Shown here: positions 25,838-34,910 of the stretch, in pieces
How the letters are laid out: every line of letters starts with the position of its first letter
How positions within the stretch are numbered: position 1 is the first letter of the stretch
Assembly: GCF_009669305.1 (NCBI RefSeq)
Contig: NZ_SADB01000015.1
Location: 51,581-115,580, forward strand
Length of the DNA: 64,000 nt
Source: Ancylomarina sp. 16SWW S1-10-2
Lineage (GTDB): Bacteria > Bacteroidota > Bacteroidia > Bacteroidales > Marinifilaceae
Reading direction: 5' to 3'
Position numbers and translations under genes: made by a program
Notes under the pieces: generated by a model
Databases searched by the model: none
Seen by the model: the letters and a program-made list of their open reading frames with translations, nothing else
What the model was told of the DNA's origin: nothing

Positions 25838-25868
25838 AAAGGATTGTTCTAAAGGACAATCCTTTTTC
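25838..25868. terminator. Terminator after the sigma/anti-sigma pair
   Basis: AAAGGATTGT pairs with ACAATCCTTT over 10 bases and ends in TTTTTC. It could serve both convergent transcripts, although the T run is on the plus strand. Confidence 0.8.
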
Positions 25869-25946
25869 TTCGTTTATAATGGCGCAACTCTATTGGAGTT
25901 TCAAAGGTCAAAACTTTGACGTTCTTAAATGGAATATTTAAACCAA

Positions 25947-28820
25947 TTATGACGTCTCAAACACATCCAATGTTTGCTCTTTATCTTTTTTACTAGTCAT
26001 TTTTTTCCAAATAAGATAAATTCCTCCAATCGATATTGCGATACCTAAAACCATCAAGAGTCTATAAATCATACTATATTTTAGTAGACTATCTGTGTCA
26101 CCAATAACAACATAACCCGACCAAAAATAAGGGTGAGATCTTAAAGCATCCGCAGTTTCCAAATAGGCTAACTTCGCTTTCTGAAGAGCCATATCTTTAG
26201 GGTAATTTTGAGATAAAAATTGATAAAATGAAGACATCAAATGTGAACCAGATAAATCTTCAACGGTCCAAAGAGTCATGATCAAACTAGGACATCCTGA
26301 ATAAAAGAAGCCTCGAGCTAAACTCATAACTCCTTCTCCTTTCAAAAACTTACCGTCTCCAGAATTACAAGCACTCAATACAACCATTCTCGCTTTAAGA
26401 TTCATATTATAAATCTCATAGGCATTCAATAAGTTATCATTCAAACTATCCTCCGTTTGTGTAAAAACTAATTTTGAATACATCGGATTTTCATCATCTA
26501 AAATAGCGTGCATGGCTAGATGCAGAATGTCAAAATTCTCAGCATTTTTCTTAAAATTCGTTTCAGTAGCCTTATCATCAATAAATGTTTCCCCTTCAAA
26601 TATGTTTGAAATATTTTCAACTTCAACTTTAGCACCTGGTAAAGGGTACAATTTATTTTGTCGAACTTGCCTTGTTACAAGAATTGAGTCACTCACATTA
26701 TTGTAAGAAGGAGCAAAAGCTAAAAGTCTTTTTGAAGAAGAGCTTATGAATTGTTTACTTGGTCGCTTAAAACCAATCGTAGCTGAATTTTGATAACTGA
26801 TTGGATTGTGACGAATTAGGTAATCCAAATCACGATAATTCAAACTCTCTGAATCTCCTTTTGACCTAAGTAAAATGCCAAATGGTACATAGGACAATTT
26901 ACCTTCAGGAATAATAATTAAACGCTTACCTTCGATCAATTCTTCATAAGGTTCTATCATAAGTTGATAAAGCTTATGGGCAAAGAAAATATAATCCCGG
27001 TAATACTTCATGCTGTTATCACCAAATAGATCTGATTTAAGACTCGTTTTAATCGTATTAATATTACTCTCCAATTCACCTTTCCTAAGAGAAATACACT
27101 TCATTTCGAAAAGATCCTTCCCTAAAACAAAAGAATATAAGATTGAATCCGATAAAGCATATTCGATCAAAATTTCATCCTCATTCAGTTGCTTTTGAAG
27201 TTCATCTACTGAAATACTAGAATTATCATACTTCAAGGCATAATACTCTGGATGATCTGTTTCAAATCGTTTAACCATTTTCTCATAGTCGGCATTCAGC
27301 CCAAAAAGAGTATGTCGCCAATTCGATATCGAATCTTGAGATGGATTAAGCTGCTTTCTCTCTTGATAAATCTTATCACGAAAGTTTGCAATATCTTGCT
27401 TTAATTGTCGCTCCAAATCTTGAAGATCAACAGGAATACCACCAAACAATTTAGCATCAACATCATTTAAATAATTACGTAAACTAGATGCCTTAGCTCG
27501 TTCGGAATATCTGAAAGCCTTTTCTTTATAAAGTGTATTACCAGTAAGTTCAAACAGCTTTGCCGCAACATTAATAGCTGAAGAAAAAGTCTCACTTTCA
27601 TTAGCACTCAAAGCCAACTTTGATTCTTCATCCTGATAAGCAATACGAATCTGGTCAATAATTTCAACACACAAATCAAAGGTCTTCAAAGATCCTTTTA
27701 GATACTTAATTTCTTTCGACTCAATATACAACTTATGTAAGGTTGAAGCCTTGTCATTTAAAATATCAAAAGTTGATAGCTGACCATCAACTTCCCGCAT
27801 ATCTGGATTCTGATCAAAAGTCTCCCCATGAAAGTCGTAGGTACTCGATATAAGCGCTTTTTGGTAATATTTTAATGCCTTATCATAATCCTTATCCTTA
27901 AAATAAAAGGCTGCAATATTTTTCAAACAATGAGCCGTATCTGGATGTTTCAAGCCAAATTCTTCAATATAAATTTGATAGGATTTATCTAGATAGGCTT
28001 TCGCTAATTCAGACTTGTCTATTTCAGAATTAAATATGGCATAATTCAAATATAAGTTAGCCAAAGCCGAATTTTCCTTACCATTCAACCTTATCGATTC
28101 TTCTATACTTAATTTTAGATAGTAATCAGCTTCGATGTAATTTCCAAGATCTTTATAACAATTACCTATATTAGTATAGCTAATAGAAAGGTCTTTTACA
28201 TGCCTTTCTCTCTTAATTTTAAGCCCTTCTAATAAATATTTAAGGGCCTTTTTATAATCCTTATTATTCTTTGATACCAAACCCAAATTACTAATTATTC
28301 GACCTCTCCAACGAATAGCATCTGGATTCTTTTCAATGATAAACAAAGCCGCTTCATAAAATTTCTGTGCCTTTAAATTATCTTTCAAATAGAAATAAAT
28401 ATTACCCATATTCACATATATGGGAGCTAGTTTTCCTGATGTCTCACCAAAATGTTTTTTACATATAGATACTGCAGAATTCAAGAAAAATAAGGCATTT
28501 TTAAAGTTACCCAATTTTAAAAGTGCAACACCATAATTAACCTTATAACGATACAAGAGTTCATAATTCGTCAAGTCATCTTCATTTATCGTGTTTTCAA
28601 CCTGTTGAAAATACCTCTCTGCTCCCTTATAATTTTGAGAACGTAATTCGTTCACAGCCTTATTTAGTAAAACTAACAAGGAAGAATCTGCAGATATGCT
28701 CACATCAGGTTGAAAAGATAGTGACAATTTTGATGCTTTTACCTGGATATTTGATCCCCAAAACATCAAAAAGCATAAAATAATCAGTAAGAATCGAAAT
28801 ATTTTTTGATTTTTTTTCAC
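25947..28820 (-). CDS. TPR-CHAT protease-like protein, membrane-anchored
   Basis: The 957 residues have an N-terminal signal or anchor (about 8-27) and some ten TPR units (about 50-340, for example SYTNIGNCYKDLGNYIEADYYLKLS). A helical linker leads to a C-terminal CHAT domain (about 590-905) with the caspase-like dyad H771 (LAMHA) and C818 (SACNSG). A membrane segment lies near 916-936, with a basic tail after it. CHAT proteins cut other proteins in response to partners bound by the TPRs. Neighbouring sigma, anti-sigma and a Gly-Gly peptide make a signalling role likely. The domains face the periplasm if the anchor is used as predicted. Confidence 0.92.
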   Translation of the reverse strand: MKKNQKIFRFLLIILCFLMFWGSNIQVKASKLSLSFQPDVSISADSSLLVLLNKAVNELRSQNYKGAERYFQQVENTINEDDLTNYELLYRYKVNYGVALLKLGNFKNALFFLNSAVSICKKHFGETSGKLAPIYVNMGNIYFYLKDNLKAQKFYEAALFIIEKNPDAIRWRGRIISNLGLVSKNNKDYKKALKYLLEGLKIKRERHVKDLSISYTNIGNCYKDLGNYIEADYYLKLSIEESIRLNGKENSALANLYLNYAIFNSEIDKSELAKAYLDKSYQIYIEEFGLKHPDTAHCLKNIAAFYFKDKDYDKALKYYQKALISSTYDFHGETFDQNPDMREVDGQLSTFDILNDKASTLHKLYIESKEIKYLKGSLKTFDLCVEIIDQIRIAYQDEESKLALSANESETFSSAINVAAKLFELTGNTLYKEKAFRYSERAKASSLRNYLNDVDAKLFGGIPVDLQDLERQLKQDIANFRDKIYQERKQLNPSQDSISNWRHTLFGLNADYEKMVKRFETDHPEYYALKYDNSSISVDELQKQLNEDEILIEYALSDSILYSFVLGKDLFEMKCISLRKGELESNINTIKTSLKSDLFGDNSMKYYRDYIFFAHKLYQLMIEPYEELIEGKRLIIIPEGKLSYVPFGILLRSKGDSESLNYRDLDYLIRHNPISYQNSATIGFKRPSKQFISSSSKRLLAFAPSYNNVSDSILVTRQVRQNKLYPLPGAKVEVENISNIFEGETFIDDKATETNFKKNAENFDILHLAMHAILDDENPMYSKLVFTQTEDSLNDNLLNAYEIYNMNLKARMVVLSACNSGDGKFLKGEGVMSLARGFFYSGCPSLIMTLWTVEDLSGSHLMSSFYQFLSQNYPKDMALQKAKLAYLETADALRSHPYFWSGYVVIGDTDSLLKYSMIYRLLMVLGIAISIGGIYLIWKKMTSKKDKEQTLDVFETS

Positions 28821-28926
28821 GCTGTAAAAAAAGATTTAAAAGACTGATCTTGTGATGAATAAACCCACTTAAATTATTCAAAATATAGGGCGTATTTATA
28901 TTTTTGAAAAAAAACTTTGACTTTCT

Positions 28927-28961
28927 GGGTTACTTTTTAACCAAAAAGGGAATAAAGGGGT
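28927..28961 (+). promoter_or_regulatory. Bipartite motif before the small Gly-Gly peptide gene
   Basis: GGGTTAC (28927-28933), 15 bases, GGAATAAAGGGGT (28949-28961). Both blocks and the spacing are identical to those before the ECF sigma gene. The ATG of the peptide is 40 bases further on. Shared control by the sigma factor is the simplest reading. Confidence 0.6.
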
Positions 28962-29001
28962 GTAAAACGAAAACAATATTCACTTTATAATTTAAATAAC
29001 C

Positions 29002-29103
29002 ATGGAAAATTTTGAAATTCTTAACTCGACTCAATTATTAGAAGTAACTGGTGGACATAATGAAATGACTTCAAAAGATGTTGCTGAAGATTGCATCGTT
29101 TAA
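29002..29103 (+). CDS. Small double-glycine leader peptide, 33 residues
   Basis: The frame runs ATG to TAA at 29002-29103. The first 18 residues (MENFEILNSTQLLEVTGG) have the pattern of bacteriocin-type leaders: hydrophobic residues at set positions (F4, L7, L12, L13, V15) and a closing Gly-Gly. The remaining 15 residues are acidic with one Cys (ends EDCIV). It is flanked by the shared ECF-type motif upstream and a histidine kinase gene 187 bases downstream. No exporter is adjacent; the C39 exporter at 10.1-12.3 kb could process it. It could be a signal peptide, a small bacteriocin or a RiPP precursor. Confidence 0.7.
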   Translation: MENFEILNSTQLLEVTGGHNEMTSKDVAEDCIV

Positions 29104-29290
29104 TTTTTCGATCATTTTCACAAGACCTTACAACCATAACAAATTTTGATATTTTATCTACAGAGTAATTTTTAAAAGGAAAGATGTTACATGTGACGAT
29201 GTCGTTTTAGCTTCCTTACAAAAACTTTAGAGTGATTAAAATTAACCGCTCCAAACTCTCACTATAGGTATAATCAGAAAAAACTACTAA

Positions 29291-30118
29291 ATGGATAAAC
29301 ATCCGACATACTGCGAGCTTGAAAAACAGTTAGCAGTGGCATTACAGAAAGCAGAAGGAGCAGAAAAATTAAAAAATGCGTTCCTAGCGAATATTTCACA
29401 CGAAATACGCACGCCTATGAATGCCATAATCGGAGCATCAGACATTTTATGTGACAATTCATTAACAAAAGAAGATAGAAAAGAATTTACTTCTATTTTA
29501 AATACAAGCAGTCGTTCGCTGCTCAATTTACTCAATCAAATTATAGATTTATCGCAATTGGATTCTGGTATTATGCCATTAAATGAATCCGAGATCGATC
29601 TAGAAGCAATCATCATCAGGTTATATATAACCTATGAAGAAAAAATCAAAATACTAGAAAAAAACATTGCAATTAGTTATCAAATAGATTGCCATAATCC
29701 CAATATTATCGTTGATGGTGAGAAACTTGAAAAAGCTATCTGCTATTTATTAGATAATGCTATTAATTTTACTCAATCAGGTAAAATTAGTCTTCATTGT
29801 AGCCTAATAGATAATAAAGAAATTAAAATTTCGGTAAAGGATACTGGTTCTGGCATTAGTGATGAACAAAAAGAATTAATATTCAATCGGTTTAATCAAA
29901 TTGACAATTCATATACTCGCAAACAGTCGGGCGCAGGTATCGGACTAAGCCTCTGTTCTAGATATATAAAATTGATGAACGGTAATATAGAAGTTGAATC
30001 TGAATTAGGAAAAGGTTCAATTTTTCACCTCACAATTCCCGTCAAATACAAGTTTGAAAAATTTAAACTAATTGGATCTTCAAAAAAAATTCATAGCAAA
30101 AAAACAGCTATTGGATAA
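29291..30118 (+). CDS. Cytoplasmic histidine kinase without sensor domain
   Basis: The 275 residues hold only a short N-terminal coiled coil, a HisKA domain with H37 (ANISHEIRTPMNA) and an ATPase domain with N box (YLLDNAINFTQ), G1 (VKDTGSGIS), F box (FNRFNQ) and G2 (GAGIGLSL). It lacks membrane segments, PAS, receiver and Hpt domains, so input must come from a partner protein. The sequence is close to the kinase cores of hybrid kinases. It follows the Gly-Gly peptide gene on the same strand; no response regulator is adjacent. Confidence 0.88.
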   Translation: MDKHPTYCELEKQLAVALQKAEGAEKLKNAFLANISHEIRTPMNAIIGASDILCDNSLTKEDRKEFTSILNTSSRSLLNLLNQIIDLSQLDSGIMPLNESEIDLEAIIIRLYITYEEKIKILEKNIAISYQIDCHNPNIIVDGEKLEKAICYLLDNAINFTQSGKISLHCSLIDNKEIKISVKDTGSGISDEQKELIFNRFNQIDNSYTRKQSGAGIGLSLCSRYIKLMNGNIEVESELGKGSIFHLTIPVKYKFEKFKLIGSSKKIHSKKTAIG

Positions 30119-30251
30119 TCTACACATTAAAAATACTCCTATTTTTAATTGCACAATCGGTTCTATCTAAGAACTGGAATCTTTATCTACCATATTTTTT
30201 TTCTGACTAATTGCTTACCTTTAGTTTTTAAATAAAACTAAAAAGAGATAA

Positions 30252-30950
30252 ATGGCTACCAAGAAAAAACTAGTCGTGCTTTCAGGTGCTGGAATTAGTG
30301 CTGAAAGTGGCTTAAGAACCTTTCGTGAAATGGGAGGTTTATGGGAAGAATATGATGTTATGGATGTAGCGAGTCCACAAGGCTGGAAAAAGGATCCAGA
30401 GCTCGTTACTAAGTTTTATAACGACAGACGAAAGCAACTACTCAATTGCAAACCCAACGATGGCCATCTGATATTACATGAACTTGAAAAATATTTTGAT
30501 GTAGAAATAATTACTCAAAATGTAGATGATTTACATGAAAGAGCTGGAAGTACTAAGATACTTCATCTTCATGGTGAACTATTAAAAGCAAGAAGCACTG
30601 TAGATGAAAACCTTATTTACGATTTAGACGATTGGGAATTAACAGCCGATAGTAAATGTGAAAAAGGCTCACGCTTAAGACCACATATTGTATGGTTTGG
30701 CGAAGCTGTTCCTGCCATAACAGAAGCTGCAGAAACCGTCTCTAAAGTAGATATAATGGTTATTGTAGGTACATCGATGAATGTATATCCTGCAGCAGGT
30801 TTAATTGACTACGCTCCCTCTAATTGCCCAATCTATATTATAGATCCCCATGAAGTAAATATGTCCTCTTATGGTAATCGTACATTCATTAAAGAAAAAG
30901 CTAGTGTTGGTATGAAGAAACTTCTTGATATTCTAACAAATAAGCAATAA
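30252..30950 (+). CDS. cobB: NAD-dependent protein deacylase (sirtuin)
   Basis: The 232 residues carry the NAD-binding GAGISAESG (12-20), TQNVDDLHERAGS (88-100), catalytic H107 (LHLHGEL), VWFGEAVP and GTSMNVYPAAG. The YxxR-type substrate site (FYNDRRKQLL) resembles bacterial sirtuins that remove succinyl or malonyl groups. Only one Cys is present where most sirtuins have four zinc ligands; other Bacteroidota sirtuins also lack them. Cytoplasmic, single gene with its own terminator. Confidence 0.92.
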   Translation: MATKKKLVVLSGAGISAESGLRTFREMGGLWEEYDVMDVASPQGWKKDPELVTKFYNDRRKQLLNCKPNDGHLILHELEKYFDVEIITQNVDDLHERAGSTKILHLHGELLKARSTVDENLIYDLDDWELTADSKCEKGSRLRPHIVWFGEAVPAITEAAETVSKVDIMVIVGTSMNVYPAAGLIDYAPSNCPIYIIDPHEVNMSSYGNRTFIKEKASVGMKKLLDILTNKQ

Positions 30951-30960
30951 AATACAAACT

Positions 30961-31000
30961 AAAAAAGAGAGCTGTTCAACTTAGTGAACAGCTCTTTTTG
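30961..31000. terminator. Bidirectional terminator between cobB and the PiT gene
   Basis: AGAGCTGTTCA (30968-30978) pairs with TGAACAGCTCT (30985-30995), with A on one side and T on the other, between convergent genes. Confidence 0.9.
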
Positions 31001-31027
31001 TTTAATATTACAACTATAGATCTAATA

Positions 31028-33286
31028 TTATTCTAAATCATCATCTGCATTGGAAGTTGAAAAATCACGTGCAGATTTAAGCAGATTTCCTGCATATAAA
31101 ATCAAGTTTTTAGTCTCATTTAATATACCAAGATATAGAACTGAGTTTCTTGTTCCAACCTTCTCAGCTTTAATTCTCTTGATTTGTTCTTTTCTGAATT
31201 TTTTGATTGATTTCAGCAAGACCTCTTGCTCTTCTAAAACTGAATCTACATTTTCAATAAGATAATTTCTATCATTAATTATCGTGTTAATATGGGTGAA
31301 AAACTCAGAAAGATTAGCTTGAATAATATTCAATTCTTTAATTTGTTCTAACTCAAAAGCCTTGTGATTATTATCAATATACTCGAAAACAGGTTCTACA
31401 ATAAAGCTAGTAGCATGAGCCATTTCGCGAAGATAATCGATAAGTTGAACATAGAATGGACCCGAGTAAATGCTGTCTTCGTTAAGTAATTTTACCATAA
31501 CAGGTACCTGATTTTTAATCTTCTTAACCTCAACATTTAACTTATTTACTTTCTTAGAACATTCTTTCAATTTAGCTCTATCTTCATAGGCTAATCCCGT
31601 AATCATTTTTCCAAATAAACCTGAAATCTTAGCAATTAGTGTAGAAACAGCATGCGTACATTGCTCAGCTGCATCGCCAGTAATAATCAAAGAATCATTA
31701 TCCTCTTCAGAAACAACTTCATTCTTACGTTTATGTGCTAAGTGTGAACGAACCACAAAGAAAATAGCTAATATAAGTAAACCAAATATGGCATATCCGC
31801 CTAACCAATTAATTAAGTTAGCAAAAATAAATGCAGCGGTAAATGCACTAATAGCAGTAAAAAACCAACCACCAATAACAGTAAGTACTCCCGTAATACG
31901 ATAAACTGCAGAATCACGTCCCCAAGCTCTATCGGCCAATGACGTACCCATAGCAACCATAAACGTAACATAGGTGGTCGAAAGTGGTAACTTAAGCGAT
32001 GTACCAATTGCAATCAAGATACTCGCAACAGTAAGATTTACCGAAGCTCGAATCATATCAAATGCTGGGATATCTTTTTTATCAATATCGGGAGAAATGA
32101 CAGGTTGCGAAAAACTTATATCGATACTCTTTTGAATTCGATCGGGTAAAATAGTTCTTAAACGACTATTAGCAGAAAGAGAACGACGTACGATTAATCG
32201 TCCAAAATATGAAGAACCAAATCGTTCATCACCTTCATTTTGATTACTCAAACTCAATTCAGTTTCGGTAACTGTTCTTGCTTTCTTAGAGAACCAAAGT
32301 GTAACAGTCATTATAATACCTGCAATTAAAAGAAGGTAGGTTTCTGTTTGAACTTTACCAGTTAGCATTTCCATGGTTAAACCATACGGATCGCCTGAAC
32401 CACTCGCTACATATGCTTGAAATGATTTAAAACCAGCTAGTGGAACGCCAATAAAATTAACCAAGTCGTTACCTGCAAAAGCCATAGCCAATGCAAAAGT
32501 ACCAACGAGTACAATTACCTTAAGAATATTCAAACGCACCAACCAAACTAGCAGCTGAAGAAGAACTGTCCACCCTACAAAACAACTTGCAATTATGGTA
32601 AATGTATTAGACTTTATCCATAACAAGGTTTCTTTTGAGATAAACGAAGATCCCTTTGCTCCCTTAATAAGAATAAAATAAGTAATAGCAGTAATGGCGA
32701 AACCGCCAAAAATGGCTCCAAAATATCTAAATCGTTTATCGTATTTATAAGTAAAAATAAGACGTGTAATATATTGAACTAATGAACCAGCCGTAAAAGC
32801 AATAACAACACTCAGAAGTATTCCCGTTATAATGGCGAGAGCTTTTGCAGAATTTATATAACGACCTAAATCTAAAAGTGATTGATCCGAGTTCAAGATT
32901 TTAACAAGGGCAACAGCAACTGCAGCACCAAGTAATTCGAATACAATGGACACCGTTGTAGATGTTGGCAAACCAATGGTATTATAAAAATCTAAAAGAA
33001 TAATATCCGTTAACATGACTGCCACAAAAATGATCATGATCTCGGCAAAATAGAACTGATCGGGGTGAAAAATACCCTTACGAGCTACTTCCATCATACC
33101 ACTAGAGAAGGTTGCTCCAATAAGAATACCTAAACTAGCAATAATCAAAATAGCCCATCGAGGAGCTGCTTTAGATCCAAATGCAGAATTCAAAAAATTT
33201 ACTGCATCATTACTCACTCCAACAATTAAGTCAGAAATTGCAAGTGCAAATAACACAACAACAATAATTAAATAGAAATTATCCAT
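31028..33286 (-). CDS. PiT-family inorganic phosphate transporter with PhoU-like C-terminus
   Basis: I start at ATG 33286 (MDNFYLIIVVV), giving 752 residues; the track from 33313 would add nine. The two PiT signature motifs are visible: GVSNDAVNFLNSAFGS near 22-37 and GNDLVNFIGVPLAG in the second half. About 12 membrane segments cover residues 1-510. The last 200 residues are soluble, helical and charged, resembling the PhoU/DUF47 regulatory proteins that are usually separate genes next to PiT. It imports phosphate with sodium or protons. The fusion could couple transport to cell phosphate state. Confidence 0.92.
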   Translation of the reverse strand: MDNFYLIIVVVLFALAISDLIVGVSNDAVNFLNSAFGSKAAPRWAILIIASLGILIGATFSSGMMEVARKGIFHPDQFYFAEIMIIFVAVMLTDIILLDFYNTIGLPTSTTVSIVFELLGAAVAVALVKILNSDQSLLDLGRYINSAKALAIITGILLSVVIAFTAGSLVQYITRLIFTYKYDKRFRYFGAIFGGFAITAITYFILIKGAKGSSFISKETLLWIKSNTFTIIASCFVGWTVLLQLLVWLVRLNILKVIVLVGTFALAMAFAGNDLVNFIGVPLAGFKSFQAYVASGSGDPYGLTMEMLTGKVQTETYLLLIAGIIMTVTLWFSKKARTVTETELSLSNQNEGDERFGSSYFGRLIVRRSLSANSRLRTILPDRIQKSIDISFSQPVISPDIDKKDIPAFDMIRASVNLTVASILIAIGTSLKLPLSTTYVTFMVAMGTSLADRAWGRDSAVYRITGVLTVIGGWFFTAISAFTAAFIFANLINWLGGYAIFGLLILAIFFVVRSHLAHKRKNEVVSEEDNDSLIITGDAAEQCTHAVSTLIAKISGLFGKMITGLAYEDRAKLKECSKKVNKLNVEVKKIKNQVPVMVKLLNEDSIYSGPFYVQLIDYLREMAHATSFIVEPVFEYIDNNHKAFELEQIKELNIIQANLSEFFTHINTIINDRNYLIENVDSVLEEQEVLLKSIKKFRKEQIKRIKAEKVGTRNSVLYLGILNETKNLILYAGNLLKSARDFSTSNADDDLE

Positions 33287-33404
33287 GCTTTTCAATTTAT
33301 AAGTTCGATACAAATTTACAAAGAGGCAAAAGCAGAAGTGTTCCCTGAATTTTACCTTTGTGTTAATTTTAGATTAACAAAACATAAAAAATAGATGTTT
33401 AATT

Positions 33405-33779
33405 TCATTCTAAAATCCAATCAACAGCAGCTTCAACGGTACTAAATCCGTTCGAAGTATATCCTTCATCCTTTGATTTAACCATAATTGGAATAACAAG
33501 GTCTTTTGCTTCGGTAGTAATAATTGCGATTTTAAAACCGCCAAATACCTCCAAGTTTGCCTTATAAAAATCTGCAATCTCTGTCGTTTGATCCAAACTA
33601 ACCTGAAAGTTGGCTTTACGATAATCCAAGACAATGCCTTTCATGCCATTGTGTACAATATTATTAGCAATAGCAGTTTCCCATGAAGAAGAAATATCTC
33701 GAACAGTAATTGTTCCAAAGTAAGTCTTAAATAAGATATTTAATTCTGGGAAAAATTTATATTTACAGAAATCACTCAT
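33405..33779 (-). CDS. SpoIIAA/STAS-like small protein
   Basis: The 124 residues have alternating strands and helices (KGIVLDYRKANFQVSLDQTTEIADFY, FKIAIITTEAKDLVIPIMVKSKDEG, FSTVEAAVDWIL) like the SpoIIAA-like/STAS fold. It is cytoplasmic, with no recognised phospho-site. A binding or regulatory role is likely but unassigned. It lies between the phosphate transporter and mgsA on the same strand. Confidence 0.6.
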   Translation of the reverse strand: MSDFCKYKFFPELNILFKTYFGTITVRDISSSWETAIANNIVHNGMKGIVLDYRKANFQVSLDQTTEIADFYKANLEVFGGFKIAIITTEAKDLVIPIMVKSKDEGYTSNGFSTVEAAVDWILE

Positions 33780-33814
33780 TTAAAAGATCAATTAATAGAA
33801 CCTTAATTTAAGTA

Positions 33815-33850
33815 AAAAAGCTCATAATAACATAATTATTATGAGCTCTT
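33815..33850. terminator. Terminator downstream of mgsA
   Basis: AGCTCATAATAA (33819-33830) pairs perfectly with TTATTATGAGCT (33836-33847) around a 5-base loop. On the minus strand it runs into CTTTTTTA. Confidence 0.85.
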
Positions 33851-33866
33851 TATAAGAATAAATAAG

Positions 33867-34253
33867 TTAAACGTCTTTACTCCGTTCTGATTTATTGAGT
33901 TCAACAAGGAAATCAGCAGTAGCTAAATTTAAGGCAATTGGAACATTATTTAAAACAGCTGTACGTATCAAAGTTTGAATATCATGTTCATGTCCATGAG
34001 GCGTTTCGGCATCAATTAAAAAAATCACTTCATCAACATGACCTCCTAGAATTTGAGCAGCAAGAAGAATATCACCTCCATTAGGTCCATGTCCAAAAGG
34101 CTCAACTTTAAGATCTAAAACAGAGTTTAGTAATTGTGATGTATTCGAGGTACCAATTAATTTATGCTTTTTAAGTTCGTCCATATGACGTTTAACCCAA
34201 GCCAACATTTCACTTTTTTTCTCGTTATGAGCAACTAGTGCAATTCTTTTCAT
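33867..34253 (-). CDS. mgsA: Methylglyoxal synthase
   Basis: The 128 residues follow the family: ALVAHNEKK at 5-13 with H9, phosphate-binding GHGPNGGD with catalytic-type D61, the segment FLIDAETPHGHEHD with D91, and NVPIALNLATADFLV near the end. It converts dihydroxyacetone phosphate to methylglyoxal and phosphate, a bypass under phosphate limitation. That fits the nearby phosphate transporter. The usual GTTG segment reads GTSNTSQ here, a mild departure. Confidence 0.85.
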   Translation of the reverse strand: MKRIALVAHNEKKSEMLAWVKRHMDELKKHKLIGTSNTSQLLNSVLDLKVEPFGHGPNGGDILLAAQILGGHVDEVIFLIDAETPHGHEHDIQTLIRTAVLNNVPIALNLATADFLVELNKSERSKDV

Positions 34254-34485
34254 GTTCTATATTGTTAGTTATGTTTTAATGTTTGAAATAATATTAACAT
34301 CAGCTCAGCATTTATTTTGAACAAATAATTATAAATCCTGAATAATGCTCAAATCAAAATTAAATAGAATATGATTAAAAACTGATGTTATAAAGATAAA
34401 TAAACATTATTATACAGTTACTGTTTATCGAAATCTATTATATTTGTTAGTAATTTGATTAGCATTATATTAAATTTGTTGAAAT

Positions 34486-34896
34486 ATGAACACAAGATAT
34501 AAGTTTTTGTTTATTGCATTCCTTAGTTTAGCTATTGGAATAAGTGCCTGTAAGGAAGAGAAGAAAACGCTTAAGAATCCTAAAACAACGAAGAAAATTG
34601 TAAAGGCTAAACCTATTAAAAAGAAAGTAGAAAAGGTTGTTCCTAAAGTTGTTGTTAAAAAAGCGATCAACAAATATTTCTTAATCAAAGCAAGCTTTAA
34701 GAATCAATCAAATGCTAAAAGAATGAAATCAAAACTTCAAGAAGAAGGCTTCGATTCAGAAATTATGTTGTCTAATAATAACTTTTATCGTGTATCGTAT
34801 CAAGGATTTTCTAAAAGAGACGTAGCCTTTAATGAACTTAAGCAAGCTCGTGCAAATCAGGGTACTGAAGATGTTTGGTTACATATAAAGCATTAA
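34486..34896 (+). CDS. SPOR-domain lipoprotein, first of a pair
   Basis: A lipobox (GISAC, cysteine near 22) follows a signal segment. A lysine-rich linker (about 25-60) leads to a C-terminal SPOR domain (YFLIKASFKNQSNAKRMKSKLQEEGF, about 67-136). SPOR domains bind stripped peptidoglycan at division sites. The next gene encodes a similar protein 14 bases on, suggesting an operon and an old duplication. Confidence 0.85.
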   Translation: MNTRYKFLFIAFLSLAIGISACKEEKKTLKNPKTTKKIVKAKPIKKKVEKVVPKVVVKKAINKYFLIKASFKNQSNAKRMKSKLQEEGFDSEIMLSNNNFYRVSYQGFSKRDVAFNELKQARANQGTEDVWLHIKH

Positions 34897-34910
34897 CAAT
34901 ATTTGATTCT

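Noticed and set aside
29190-29232. A second DV-x-x-D-type peptide frame after the GG peptide gene
   Set aside because: The frame reads KDVTCDDVV, similar in flavour to the GG peptide's tail, but it has no start codon or GG motif in frame.
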